Positions 22,661 to 31,822 are shown, counted from the stretch's first letter. The stretch is DNA of 34,874 bases from JADFUS01 sp036653215 (GCA_036653215.1 JAVVUK010000006.1:1-34874), one strand, 5' to 3'. Program-made: numbers and translations. Notes: generated from the sequence alone by a model not told the origin.

Positions 22661-23649
22661 AGATCTTAGTAACTGGAGCCGCCGGGTTTATCGGTATGCA
22701 CCTATCTCTGAAATTATTAGAACTTGGACATACCGTCGTTGGTATAGACAACATCAACGACTACTATGATGTTAACTTAAAATATGCACGTCTTCGTAAA
22801 TTGGGGATGCCTACATATATTTATGAAGAAGACTTCCACAACGGAAACTTCTCCTTTGTCAAGATAGACATCACAAATAACGAACGTTTAAAACAACTAT
22901 TCGAAAATAATGCCTTTGATACAGTATGCAACCTCGCTGCACAAGCAGGAGTGCGTTACAGCATCACACACCCCGAAAGTTATATACAATCCAACTTAGT
23001 AGGCTTTTATAATATCTTAGAAGCTTGCCGTAACTATCATATAGAGCATCTTGTATATGCAAGTAGCTCAAGTGTTTATGGATGCAACACAAAAGTTCCA
23101 TATAGCATAAACGACAAGACCGACAGCCCTGTTAGCCTATATGCGGCTACGAAAAAGGCAGCTGAGCTATTGGCATATTCGTATACCCATCTCTATGGCT
23201 TCAAAGCTACGGGGCTACGTCTATTTACCGTTTATGGTCCATGGGGAAGACCTGATATGGCACCTTGCATCTTCACAGATGCTATCTTACACGATCGTAC
23301 CATACAAGTGTTTAACAATGGCAACATGAGTCGTGATTTTACATATATAGACGACATAATTGACGGTATCGTCTCTGCCATCAACACCCCACCAACCATA
23401 CAAAATCACCGTGTCTTTAACTTGGGTGACAACGACCCAGTCAACCTATTAGATTTCATAAGTTACATAGAGAAGCATACTGGCAAGAAAGCCAAGAAAG
23501 AGCTATTGCCTATGCAAAATGGCGATGTGGAAAGGACATATGCCGATATAACAGAGAGTTCTAAGGAGCTACACTATATACCAAAAGTAAACTTAGACGA
23601 GGGAATTAAGAGATTTGTAGAATGGCTTATGAACGTCAAAAACGTTTAA
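22657..23649 (+). CDS. UDP-glucuronate 4-epimerase-like NAD-dependent sugar epimerase
   Basis: This 330-residue extended SDR has the NAD loop GAAGFIG (7-13), Asp31 in VGIDNINDYYDVNLK, SSSVYG (137-142), the catalytic pair Tyr162/Lys166 (LYAATKK), and LRLFTVYGPWGRPDMA (188-202). The last block and the NINDYYD segment are typical of UDP-glucuronate 4-epimerases, which convert UDP-GlcA to UDP-GalA, rather than of GalE. It is the last gene of the cassette, overlapping the GT39 gene by 4 bases. Its role is probably to supply UDP-galacturonic acid (or a related UDP sugar) to the GT2. The stop is built into the downstream terminator stem. Confidence 0.84.
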   Translation: MKILVTGAAGFIGMHLSLKLLELGHTVVGIDNINDYYDVNLKYARLRKLGMPTYIYEEDFHNGNFSFVKIDITNNERLKQLFENNAFDTVCNLAAQAGVRYSITHPESYIQSNLVGFYNILEACRNYHIEHLVYASSSSVYGCNTKVPYSINDKTDSPVSLYAATKKAAELLAYSYTHLYGFKATGLRLFTVYGPWGRPDMAPCIFTDAILHDRTIQVFNNGNMSRDFTYIDDIIDGIVSAINTPPTIQNHRVFNLGDNDPVNLLDFISYIEKHTGKKAKKELLPMQNGDVERTYADITESSKELHYIPKVNLDEGIKRFVEWLMNVKNV

Positions 23650-23678
23650 AGAGACGCTCAGTTTCCCAAGCGTCTCTT
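23649..23678 (+). terminator. Terminator after the epimerase gene
   Basis: AAGAGACGCT (23649-23658) pairs with AGCGTCTCTT (23669-23678). The 5' arm begins at the last base of the stop codon. T-poor sequence (ATATATT) follows. A second small palindrome, GACGCTGAGCGTC (23710-23722), carries the same GACGCT core and faces the convergent lipoprotein operon. Confidence 0.65.
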
Positions 23679-23735
23679 ATATATTACACATTAAAAACTT
23701 TCAAAACAGGACGCTGAGCGTCATCTTCAAAATTT

Positions 23736-25838
23736 TTAGTAGAAGAGTTCTATATTATCAACATACAACGTTGACCCTTTCCCTCCTATAAATTGGTCTC
23801 CATATATGCTGGATGTAGCCACTATCACTACGTGGTCTGGCATCTCGTTGCTTGAATATTTCACATCGGCGACAAACTCTTTGTATGAGTCATTTGATGC
23901 TGAGGTACGGAAGTCTCCGACACCTATCACTACACGATTTGCAGGACGTTCAGTCACGCCATCACCCCATTTTTCAAGCGATATATATATGTTACACTGA
24001 TCCATCTCTCCATCATGTTCTTTACCTGTATTTATTGTAACAGGGTTATAGATGTAGTAGCCTCTCATCTGTGTAGGACGTGCTGCATAAGGACGACCAA
24101 AGTGAACCATAGATAATGGGTTTGAGGCTCCGGCAATGCTAAATTTGAAATATCCTGTAAATAGGTTCCCGGCAGCAAAACCAACAACAGGAGCTTCCAC
24201 AGATGTAGATTTTACAGCCGTCGTGCCGCTATGTACTTTAGTGTACTCAGGTATCGTATTTGGACTTTTACCCACAAGTGAAGATGTAAGACCTCCATTT
24301 CCAGAATCCCAATCTTTAGTTCCATTTTGCGCATAAGGGAACCATGTTTTGCCATCAAGCCACCAATCCTCAAAATCCATATTTGTAGGCTCCGACGGAC
24401 GAACGGTGGTAAACGAAAGTACTTTGCCAGCGTCGCTTAGGCTCACAGCCTGCATCTCATATTGTGTCGCTAAATTCAACTTTACAGTAGTGGTGTATGT
24501 CTTGTTAGGCTCATCTATCACCACAAGTTGCTCATCAACAATGTTCCAAGAAGTCTCGCCTACCCTACGATATTTGAATGTCAGACCTTCGGGAGTGTCG
24601 TTCATCACCCACGAGCCACCAAAGGCAACTTCTGTTATACCACGTCCTGTACTCCAATCTATATGTGTGTTTGTTATAGGATCGGCAGTAAAGAGATATG
24701 CCTGCACCACATTTATTGTCACCTTTTGTGTCGTTAGATTGTAAGCATCATCATAAATTCCCAAAGAAAGGACAACGCTATTCATGCCATCACTTCCTGC
24801 AGTCAGCATACGAGTAAACTCGGTCATCGTTAACACTCCGCTCAATGCTCCACTTGTGATATTTGTAGATATGCCTAATGTCTTAAGCATAGAGGCATCA
24901 CTTCCTAAGACCTCCACCATTTTTGGGAAAGAGGCTGGTGCACCAGATAAGAAATTTACAAAGAGCCTTTTTACACCACCTGTGGCAGTAATATCAAAAA
25001 ACATATCAGCCCCCACACCTTGACCTACAACAAAAGGAAGTGTTATATCTTTATCACGCAAGGTGATCGTTGGTTTAGAAACGTCATTTGGCGTTAATGA
25101 GGTTGTTATTGTTGTCACTACTTCATTTACAGAAGTATTTATTATAAGGTCAAATAGAAGATCGTCTTTGTCTGTGCGAGGCTTCACATCTATGTTAAAA
25201 TGAAGATAATCACGGACGTTAAGCCCATCAACGACACCTTTATATGTGTAGTTGTCACCCAATGCGTCAGTCAGGAATATGGTATATGATATTTTATTCT
25301 CATACGAGAAATATCCCACACGAGCATCTTCTTGCTCAAAAGTAAGCTCTCCGACACTATTGGCAACTACAATTTTATAAGATGTAAAATTGTCTTTTAT
25401 GTTTTGTGTATATTTGACATCTACAAGTACGTTATCTAATTTACACTCTACATTTACAGGGGTATCCACACCATTAGAAACTGTGATTTTCGTCTCCCCA
25501 TAATATACTTTAGTGTCAAATGCCGCTGCTGAAGCATTGTCTGTCCATGCCTTAACGGTATACTCTCCAATTTGAAGATTTATTTTCTGCCCGGCGATAG
25601 ACGACACATCGGAGGTTGCGTAACACACCTTACCGTCAATATCCACAATTTGCACCGCAAATATGGGACTCACACCTTTAGTATTTACATCTTTATCGGA
25701 GGTGTCGTCACAAAGCGTCACCTTATCAAAAGAGACAGTTCCTGTCATCAAATAGTCACCATTGTCCTTTTGACATCCTACAACAAAAAGCAGAGACACA
25801 AATAGAGAATACAGCCAAATTATATTTTTTCTTATCAT
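23736..25838 (-). CDS. DUF4493/PCMD surface lipoprotein
   Basis: This 700-residue lipoprotein has the lipobox FVVGC (Cys22) followed by QKDN, an acidic/Lys stretch that in Bacteroidetes favours export to the cell surface. An N-terminal DUF4493 domain lies at ~30-245, beta-rich Ig-like domains follow, and a C-terminal PCMD ('putative carbohydrate metabolism domain') at about 485-700 starts at NMDFEDWW and ends at YVDNIELFY. PCMD resembles carbohydrate-binding beta-sandwiches. Its function is unproven; adhesion to or capture of a glycan is inferred. It is the last of four lipoproteins of the same kind, 11 bases after the preceding gene, and converges with the epimerase gene. Confidence 0.82.
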   Translation of the reverse strand: MIRKNIIWLYSLFVSLLFVVGCQKDNGDYLMTGTVSFDKVTLCDDTSDKDVNTKGVSPIFAVQIVDIDGKVCYATSDVSSIAGQKINLQIGEYTVKAWTDNASAAAFDTKVYYGETKITVSNGVDTPVNVECKLDNVLVDVKYTQNIKDNFTSYKIVVANSVGELTFEQEDARVGYFSYENKISYTIFLTDALGDNYTYKGVVDGLNVRDYLHFNIDVKPRTDKDDLLFDLIINTSVNEVVTTITTSLTPNDVSKPTITLRDKDITLPFVVGQGVGADMFFDITATGGVKRLFVNFLSGAPASFPKMVEVLGSDASMLKTLGISTNITSGALSGVLTMTEFTRMLTAGSDGMNSVVLSLGIYDDAYNLTTQKVTINVVQAYLFTADPITNTHIDWSTGRGITEVAFGGSWVMNDTPEGLTFKYRRVGETSWNIVDEQLVVIDEPNKTYTTTVKLNLATQYEMQAVSLSDAGKVLSFTTVRPSEPTNMDFEDWWLDGKTWFPYAQNGTKDWDSGNGGLTSSLVGKSPNTIPEYTKVHSGTTAVKSTSVEAPVVGFAAGNLFTGYFKFSIAGASNPLSMVHFGRPYAARPTQMRGYYIYNPVTINTGKEHDGEMDQCNIYISLEKWGDGVTERPANRVVIGVGDFRTSASNDSYKEFVADVKYSSNEMPDHVVIVATSSIYGDQFIGGKGSTLYVDNIELFY

Positions 25839-25849
25839 AATAATCTATA

Positions 25850-27139
25850 CTATTTTCTAACCTTAACGACCAAAGTCTTCTGTGCAGCATCGCCCACAAT
25901 ATCCTCTACGCCTATTATAAAATCGTATGAATTTGTATCATTGCTATTAGGCGAAAGCAGACCCATAAATTTTGTTATGTCAAATACGAAACTCTTCTGA
26001 TCTTTAATAATAGTTTCATTTGTGACTATGCCAAGACTAATAAGATTATTTTTTGTGTCAGAGCCCTCTTTAAGATTTGCAAGGTCGAAGGTGTTTTTAC
26101 CATCGAACATAGCCTTCACAGCCGTCATAAGCCAAGCCTCTTGAGAAGAAATAGTAACATTTAGTTTTTGGATACCTCCATTATCTGCTTTTATAGCTAT
26201 CTTCACTGGAGATAAGGTTTCTGATTTTAATATTACAAGCTCGTTATCTATGTTCAGCCCTTCTATGCCGACAACAGCAGGTTTTTCAAATGTTGGGACA
26301 TCTGGATCTGGATCTGGATTGGGATCTGGATCGGGAGTCACAGTACCTCCACCACCAAGATCTTCATCATCATTTGGAATATCTATTATCACCTCTTTCT
26401 CTGTGAGAGTGTTGTCAACAGTTATATTTACTGTAACGCTACCCACCCCATCAACATTAAGTGAAACCTTAACCCAATCACCAGAAACGACACCACTCAT
26501 AGGTATACTCTTTTTCCAAGTTGAAGATGAATTATGACGTACACACTCTACATTAAGAATTATATCTGTTGGTTTTATATATTTAGTAAGAGTTGTTTCA
26601 TTAAGTTCAAATAGCTTTTTTGTAGCATCTGCCTTAGAGACTACCGTTACAGACCATTCTGAAAATTCTGCTTTAAAAGCATCTGTTAGCAAAGCCGAAA
26701 CTTTAGCATCAATAACAGCCACATTAACATCTACGGAAGTTTCTTCTTCGGCCATTATAGAAAAATCTTTCGTTCCATAGAAATATGGGTTATCGCTAAC
26801 CTCAAGCTGTTTCCCTTCGTAAGAAGCTGTTTGAATAGCATATTGACCTACTGGCAAACCTATCTTTGCAGGCATATCTGCCACTTTCCATTTTTTACCA
26901 TTGATAGGAGTCAAAACGCCATTTTCATATTTTGCAATTGTGACAATAAAATCTTTTACATTGTATGGTACGGTAGCATTAACACCATCTTCACCTTTAT
27001 ATTCACCACTAACTTTTGTCGTTGGCACAAGGAGTTTACCGAACCCTTTAAAAGATTCTTGAAGATCTTCTACGGCATTACACGACACAGCAAGAAGCAT
27101 TGTCGATATAGTTATTAGATTTAAAATACGTCTTCTCAT
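25850..27139 (-). CDS. DUF4493-type lipoprotein with Asp-Pro linker
   Basis: This 429-residue protein has the lipobox LLAVSC (Cys20). Residues ~30-258 look like the DUF4493 domain (FGKLLVPT, YFYGTKDFSI, VDVNVAVIDAKV). The segment 269-280 is a repetitive Asp-Pro/Asn-Pro linker, and residues ~286-429 form a second beta-rich domain of the kind seen in the middle of the two large operon members. The PCMD domain is missing. It probably stands on the outer membrane as a spaced, two-domain surface protein. It lies 9 bases after the small lipoprotein gene. Function unknown. Confidence 0.78.
   Translation of the reverse strand: MRRRILNLITISTMLLAVSCNAVEDLQESFKGFGKLLVPTTKVSGEYKGEDGVNATVPYNVKDFIVTIAKYENGVLTPINGKKWKVADMPAKIGLPVGQYAIQTASYEGKQLEVSDNPYFYGTKDFSIMAEEETSVDVNVAVIDAKVSALLTDAFKAEFSEWSVTVVSKADATKKLFELNETTLTKYIKPTDIILNVECVRHNSSSTWKKSIPMSGVVSGDWVKVSLNVDGVGSVTVNITVDNTLTEKEVIIDIPNDDEDLGGGGTVTPDPDPNPDPDPDVPTFEKPAVVGIEGLNIDNELVILKSETLSPVKIAIKADNGGIQKLNVTISSQEAWLMTAVKAMFDGKNTFDLANLKEGSDTKNNLISLGIVTNETIIKDQKSFVFDITKFMGLLSPNSNDTNSYDFIIGVEDIVGDAAQKTLVVKVRK
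26300..26335 (-). repeat. GGATCT-type hexamer repeat encoding the Asp-Pro linker
   Basis: Near-perfect copies of a hexamer (GGATCT and variants on the plus strand) encode Asp-Pro/Asn-Pro repeats at residues 269-280 of the 429-residue lipoprotein. In-frame hexamer repeats can change in number by slippage without breaking the frame, altering linker length. Confidence 0.7.
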
Positions 27140-27148
27140 ATTATTTTA

Positions 27149-27754
27149 TTATTCAAATTTTACGTTGTGATACATTGCGGCACTATAATTCTCGAACAAT
27201 ACCGTTCTACTTGCTGAAGTAGCGGCATCTTTAAGAGTCACACCAAATGAGGCAGGTGTAATATATATAGGTTTATTATTTTCAGATGTCATGGTATAAA
27301 ACACGACTTCCATGTTGTCAAGAAAAAAGAACTCCGCTTGCCACATTGGAAATGTAGTTTTCAAAGCCTCACTCACCTCAACGCTAACTTTCATGTTAAG
27401 CATCGTGCATTCTAAAGACAGGAATGTCACCTCACCTTTTACTATTGTGAAATTCTTTGTTGCATTATAATAAGGTTTATCAGAAACTGGCATCATATCG
27501 CCTTTACTTTTCACCATCATGGTATAGTCTCCTGCATCAATAGTGATTACAGCTGGTATCTCAGCAACACTACTCCACGTCTCGATTATATTTTCACCTT
27601 TTAGTATTGTTATGACAATATCATTAGGAATATCTTGAGACACAAATGAACTTCTCAAGCCTCCCTTACCCTCTGGTATTGGGAATAAAACATCATCTTT
27701 TGTGCTACAAGACCATAGCGAGATGGCCAATATCATTATAAATAACTTTTTCAT
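27149..27754 (-). CDS. Small DUF4493-type lipoprotein
   Basis: The 201-residue protein has a short signal with lipobox LWSC (Cys16) followed by STKDD, which fits a surface-export signal. It contains only the DUF4493-like module (ITILKGENIIETW, ITIDAGDYTMMVKSKGD, PYYNATKNFTIVKGEVTFLSLECTMLNMKV). These parallel the matching segments of the two neighbours (GEYTVKAW... and GQYAIQTASYEGK...NPYFYGTKDFSI). No C-terminal domain is present, so it may be a truncated or minimal subunit. It is the second gene of the operon, starting one base after the stop of the first. Function unknown. Confidence 0.75.
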   Translation of the reverse strand: MKKLFIMILAISLWSCSTKDDVLFPIPEGKGGLRSSFVSQDIPNDIVITILKGENIIETWSSVAEIPAVITIDAGDYTMMVKSKGDMMPVSDKPYYNATKNFTIVKGEVTFLSLECTMLNMKVSVEVSEALKTTFPMWQAEFFFLDNMEVVFYTMTSENNKPIYITPASFGVTLKDAATSASRTVLFENYSAAMYHNVKFE

Positions 27755-27755
27755 A

Positions 27756-29969
27756 TTAATATTTTAACACAATATTATCAATAAACAGATAGCTCCCTGT
27801 TGTCCTTTTAGATCCGTTTTCATCAATCCCTTTAAGCTCTGTGATACCTATGTTTTTATCTTCTTGCGATTGGAAAGAGAGAGAGATGTGAGTAGCCTTC
27901 ATTTTCATGTTAGTATAGTTTAGAACTATATTTTGCGTTTTATATCCGCCAGAGTTACCTTTTGTAAACCAATCAAAACTTCCTGTTGCTATTACCGTTA
28001 CAGTGCCGTCTGCTGCTCTATTTTCAAGCGAAGCCCTAACTTGCATCGTGCTACCTAAAACAGTGTTGTAAGCAGTGTATTTATAATCAAAATCTATGCT
28101 TATTGGACGTGAGGCAAAAGGCTTACCTTGCTTCATGCTCTTATTACCACTATTCCAATCTTCAGACTCCACAAAATCACCAATAAACAACTTACCCGGA
28201 ATTGTAGCAGAAGGTCTAGGTATAATTCCAATAGGTGTCGACGAGCCAGAACCCCAACCAACGGTATATAACTTTATCGCTTTATTTCCATTAGAAGCAT
28301 CATCAACGATAAGTGCACATGGATATGATTTGTAATAATCATTCGACTTATCACGTGTCGTCATTGGATTTAGCGTTTGCCAAAATGGATTTCCCTCTCC
28401 TTTAGCATAAGGATAATAGATTACACTTTCTATATTTGTTGCGTACTTCTCTTGATAAAACTCTTCAAAACTTGCATTCGGCAGATTTCTCGCCTCTTCA
28501 GTTTTAAATAGTATCTCATCGGAGAAAGCACCAGCCGCCGTAGCTCTAACTTTATATGTTGTATTATCGTTCAGTTTTGTCAATATCACATCTCCATTAG
28601 CATCTATGGTGTAGTTTCTCAACTCATACCATTTGCCATCAGAGGTAGAATATTCATATTTTATAGGATATTTCTGCTCTTCTTCAGGTGTACAATCAAG
28701 ATATTTAGCACACGAAAATTTACCATGATTTGCCCAAATATCATAATCATGAACAACACCCATATTTATAATTAAAGGACGCACCTCAAAAGCAATTTCT
28801 TTAGATGTAGTTCTATTATAGGTATCTGTTATTTTTATATTAAAGACGTGTTGTGAAATATTGTGTGACAGATAGTTATCAAGAGTAGACAACATCTTAG
28901 TGAAATTTAAACGACCACTTTTAGCACCTATCATAGGAGTATACTCAACGCCTAACGCCTTTATGGCAGCTTCTGTTTCCGGTGTTATAGCACTAAAATC
29001 TATTATCGAAGGGACTCCTTTATGAGCAGCATATTCTGAGTTAACCTCCATAATCACACTTTTTATATCGCCTTGCGCCTTTAAAAAAGCGACAAGAGGC
29101 GTTGTAGCTTCAAAAAAGCCATAACGCACAGAATAAGGAACATCACTATTAAAAGTCGTTTTTACAACAGGAGGTAACTTAGGAAGATATTCCTCTCCAA
29201 GAGCGACATCGATAGGTTTATTTTGCGTCTCATCGTTCATCGTTATACTAACGATAGCGTTACCATTAACATCGGTATCAAAAATCAATTTGTAATACTC
29301 ACCGCCTTTAACATCCTTTAAAGGAGTAACACCATAACGGTACGATTTGTCGGTACTTTTTTTGTGAAGAGAAACAGACAAATAAACAATTGGTGCTACA
29401 CGCACAAACCCGACACGTTTATCATCTCCCACAAAGCGAAGAGACTCATAGTCTCCTTGCTCATTTACAGTATATTCAGTCATAAGATCTAAAGAATATT
29501 GATCGAATATAGCTTTAAATTTGTCGGTATACGAGACGCTGACAAGCACATTAGCAACCTTACAAGTAAGATCTAAAGGGGTGTTGTCTGATCCTTTAAT
29601 AGAAAATGATGATTTGCCCTCAAAATAAGGAGCATTAAAAGCAGCAGGTGGATTTGCCCCATGACTTGCCACTATTGTGTAGCTTCCCTCCTTTAGACAT
29701 GTCTTAGAGGGCATATCTGCGAACTTAGGAAAACTCGCATATTGTTCATTTTTCGAATTAAAAACCAAAACTTTAAAATCGGCAATGTCTGGGGTTACAA
29801 AAAGATCATTTCCCTTTTGACCTCCCTTATAAACAAGCTCTTTATTTTGAGTTAAGATAAGAGATAATGTCCCTTCTTTCCCTCCATTTTCGTCATTAAT
29901 ATTATCAATTGCGCAACTTGAAACCAATAATAAAGCAACAGATAAAACACTAATAAAAATTTTATTCAT
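27756..29969 (-). CDS. DUF4493/PCMD surface lipoprotein (first gene of the operon)
   Basis: This 737-residue protein has the lipobox LVSSC (Cys19) followed by AIDNINDENGG, an acidic run after the lipid anchor. Residues ~30-255 look like DUF4493 (GTLSLILTQN, GSYTIVASHGANPP, PYFEGKSSFSIKGSD). Ig-like beta domains follow, and a C-terminal PCMD-like region runs from NASFEEFY (about 490) to YLFIDNIVLKY. Its architecture matches the fourth gene, suggesting duplication within the operon. It is transcribed from a strong consensus promoter 25 bases upstream. No SusC/SusD-type partner is adjacent. Role inferred to be cell-surface binding of a glycan or host matrix component. Confidence 0.82.
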   Translation of the reverse strand: MNKIFISVLSVALLLVSSCAIDNINDENGGKEGTLSLILTQNKELVYKGGQKGNDLFVTPDIADFKVLVFNSKNEQYASFPKFADMPSKTCLKEGSYTIVASHGANPPAAFNAPYFEGKSSFSIKGSDNTPLDLTCKVANVLVSVSYTDKFKAIFDQYSLDLMTEYTVNEQGDYESLRFVGDDKRVGFVRVAPIVYLSVSLHKKSTDKSYRYGVTPLKDVKGGEYYKLIFDTDVNGNAIVSITMNDETQNKPIDVALGEEYLPKLPPVVKTTFNSDVPYSVRYGFFEATTPLVAFLKAQGDIKSVIMEVNSEYAAHKGVPSIIDFSAITPETEAAIKALGVEYTPMIGAKSGRLNFTKMLSTLDNYLSHNISQHVFNIKITDTYNRTTSKEIAFEVRPLIINMGVVHDYDIWANHGKFSCAKYLDCTPEEEQKYPIKYEYSTSDGKWYELRNYTIDANGDVILTKLNDNTTYKVRATAAGAFSDEILFKTEEARNLPNASFEEFYQEKYATNIESVIYYPYAKGEGNPFWQTLNPMTTRDKSNDYYKSYPCALIVDDASNGNKAIKLYTVGWGSGSSTPIGIIPRPSATIPGKLFIGDFVESEDWNSGNKSMKQGKPFASRPISIDFDYKYTAYNTVLGSTMQVRASLENRAADGTVTVIATGSFDWFTKGNSGGYKTQNIVLNYTNMKMKATHISLSFQSQEDKNIGITELKGIDENGSKRTTGSYLFIDNIVLKY

Positions 29970-29994
29970 ATTTTGTTTTTAAAAAAACATTCTA

Positions 29995-30026
29995 CAAACA
30001 TACAAAAACATTTATTATTTGCCAAA
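29995..30026 (-). promoter_or_regulatory. Promoter of the four-gene lipoprotein operon
   Basis: On the minus strand TTTG (30023-30026), a 20-base spacer and TATGTTTG (29995-30002) match the consensus exactly. The ATG is 25 bases downstream. The -33 box lies 3 bases past the stop of the RNA methyltransferase gene. Confidence 0.75.
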
Positions 30027-30029
30027 TAA

Positions 30030-30800
30030 TTAACGACCAAAACGGAATAAATAACATAGGATTGCTGTTGCAACCCCGACATTTAGGGATTCTGCCGAGA
30101 TTTCATCTTTTGGAAATTGTGGGATAAAAAAACGCTCGTCAGCAATATTATCTATTTCTTTCGACACTCCATTCCCTTCATTTCCCATAACGACAACTCC
30201 TTTTTTATAGATTTTCTTTTCCGATATGTCATCTCCACCAAGAGAAGTTGTATATATTGGAACACCCTCTTTTTTAAAGTCAGACAGCACGTCTATGAGT
30301 GACATATAATGTACCTTTACCCTTGTTATAGAGCCCATTGTTGCCTGCACCACTTTTGGATTATATATATCGACTGTCGCCATAGAACAGATTATGTTTT
30401 TTATCCCAAACCAGTCTGCAAGGCGAACGATAGTTCCTAAATTACCGGGATCTTGAACATCGTCTAAAGCTAAAGTAAGTTCATTTTTCACCTCTTGACA
30501 ATCGAGTTCATTTTCTTCTATCTCAACAAGCATAAGTGCAGCAGTAGGAGTCTTAAGGTATGAGATACGCTCCATTTCAGAGGCAGTCACCTCACTCACA
30601 TCGACGCTTTTACTTCGTGCTGCCGCTATCAACTCTTTTGAACATTTTGCAGGTAGGTAATATAGCTTTGACACTATCATACCGCTATTAAGCACCTCTA
30701 AGGATAGTTTTTCTCCTTCAACAAGAAAAAGGGCATTTTCTGCCCTTTTTCTCTTTTTATCAAGACTTTTAATAAGTTCTATCTCAGCTCTTGTTATCAT
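30030..30800 (-). CDS. TrmH/SpoU-family RNA 2'-O-methyltransferase
   Basis: This 256-residue SPOUT methyltransferase has an N-terminal substrate-binding domain (KSLDKKRKRAENALFLVEGEK) and the knotted SAM domain. Motif 1 is LALDDVQDPGNLGTIVRLADWFG, followed by NPKVVQATMGSITRV, motif 2 VVVMGNEGNGVS and motif 3 AESLNVGVATAI. The methyl group goes to a ribose in rRNA or tRNA; the exact site is not visible. The fused N-terminal domain fits RlmB/TsnR-like members more than tRNA TrmH. Its start overlaps the end of the DUF4837 gene by 4 bases, so the two are co-transcribed. Confidence 0.9.
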   Translation of the reverse strand: MITRAEIELIKSLDKKRKRAENALFLVEGEKLSLEVLNSGMIVSKLYYLPAKCSKELIAAARSKSVDVSEVTASEMERISYLKTPTAALMLVEIEENELDCQEVKNELTLALDDVQDPGNLGTIVRLADWFGIKNIICSMATVDIYNPKVVQATMGSITRVKVHYMSLIDVLSDFKKEGVPIYTTSLGGDDISEKKIYKKGVVVMGNEGNGVSKEIDNIADERFFIPQFPKDEISAESLNVGVATAILCYLFRFGR

Positions 30801-31780
30801 ATTTTAATTGTATTTACAAGGCTCTCCAACTGTTTTATGTAGTTGCGTTGTCCTTTGCTTGGATTTGGAGAATAGACATATCCGTCTATCACCAAAACCC
30901 TATTATTTTTTGTATCTATTGTAGAAAATGAGACAAATGGACCTCCCATAAAATCGCCTTCCACTCTCCAAAATCCTCGTGTTTCATACCATGTACGACC
31001 ATTTATATTCCTCTCAACGACAAGAGGTTCTGCATAGTCACTTGTAGACATATGGCTGTTTTTTAAAGCTCCTGGAACAAGAGAGACAAATTTGTTACGT
31101 TCTTTCACTATATTTTCAGATGTAAAAGGCTCTCCTGTATAAGGGTAAGAATACACTATAAGCCCTTGACTTGACTCTGGCATCTCATAAGAACTCCACA
31201 AGAAAGACGATTTCTTTTCTATATTTCTTATTTTAGTACCAGAAGGCACAGCCATAGTAAATCCGAACATCTTCTTTATAGAATCTTGAACCGCCACAGA
31301 CCCTTTTTGCGATACTTTAGCAGCAAATCTGCTTATTTCATCCTTGTCGAATATACCACGTACCGAATCTATTTTTTGATCTACAAGAACAGTAAGCTCC
31401 TGCTGTGTTGGGGCTTGCATGAACACATATAATTGTGGTTGTGCGTGTTTGTTACGTTCTGCAATGATTTCCGCTTTCGGATATTGACTACCAAAACGAG
31501 CTATAAGGACATTGCGATGTTCAAGTGCTAAACCTTTAAATCCGTCAGGAACAAGGTATAAGACATCAAAGGCAGGCTCATCGAAATTTATCATCTCGAC
31601 ATTTTTTGTAAAGGTGCTTTTAATTGTATCGCCCACAGCACCATCCCAAAGACCTTGTGTCATAACGGCAAACATCTCATATGGGTTTCCAGAAGAAGCC
31701 TTAATAAATTTTTTCTCTCCACCACCCTTACAACCGACAAGGGCAAGAAGTATCAAAATAGGGAATAATATCTTTTTCAT
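30797..31780 (-). CDS. DUF4837-family lipoprotein
   Basis: This 327-residue protein has the lipobox LALVGC (Cys17), then KGGGEKKF. The sequence GNPYEMFAVMTQGLWDGAVGDTIKSTF near the start, the middle VPSGTKIRNIEKKSSFLW and the C-terminal GFWRVEGDFMGGPFVSF match DUF4837, found only in Bacteroidetes and of unknown function. Conserved aromatic and Gly residues suggest a compact envelope domain. The gene is coupled to the RNA methyltransferase gene by a 4-base overlap, an association whose meaning is unclear. It is divergent from the helical-protein gene at 31882. Confidence 0.8.
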   Translation of the reverse strand: MKKILFPILILLALVGCKGGGEKKFIKASSGNPYEMFAVMTQGLWDGAVGDTIKSTFTKNVEMINFDEPAFDVLYLVPDGFKGLALEHRNVLIARFGSQYPKAEIIAERNKHAQPQLYVFMQAPTQQELTVLVDQKIDSVRGIFDKDEISRFAAKVSQKGSVAVQDSIKKMFGFTMAVPSGTKIRNIEKKSSFLWSSYEMPESSQGLIVYSYPYTGEPFTSENIVKERNKFVSLVPGALKNSHMSTSDYAEPLVVERNINGRTWYETRGFWRVEGDFMGGPFVSFSTIDTKNNRVLVIDGYVYSPNPSKGQRNYIKQLESLVNTIKI

Positions 31781-31806
31781 AAATTAGTTTATATTTCTAA
31801 GTAATG

Positions 31807-31814
31807 CAAAGATA
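31807..31814 (-). promoter_or_regulatory. -7 box of the DUF4837/RNA-methyltransferase promoter
   Basis: TATCTTTG on the minus strand (CAAAGATA at 31807-31814) fits TAnnTTTG. No TTTG is present at the usual distance upstream, so only the -7 element is supported. Confidence 0.5.
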
Positions 31815-31822
31815 ATACAAAT

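Noticed and set aside
23710..23722. GACGCTGAGCGTC palindrome as a regulatory site
   Set aside because: It lies just after the terminator between convergent genes and shares its core; more likely part of 3'-end structure than an operator.
24349..24744. 131-codon plus-strand frame opposite the 700-residue lipoprotein
   Set aside because: It has no conserved features and lies wholly inside a well-defined lipoprotein gene.
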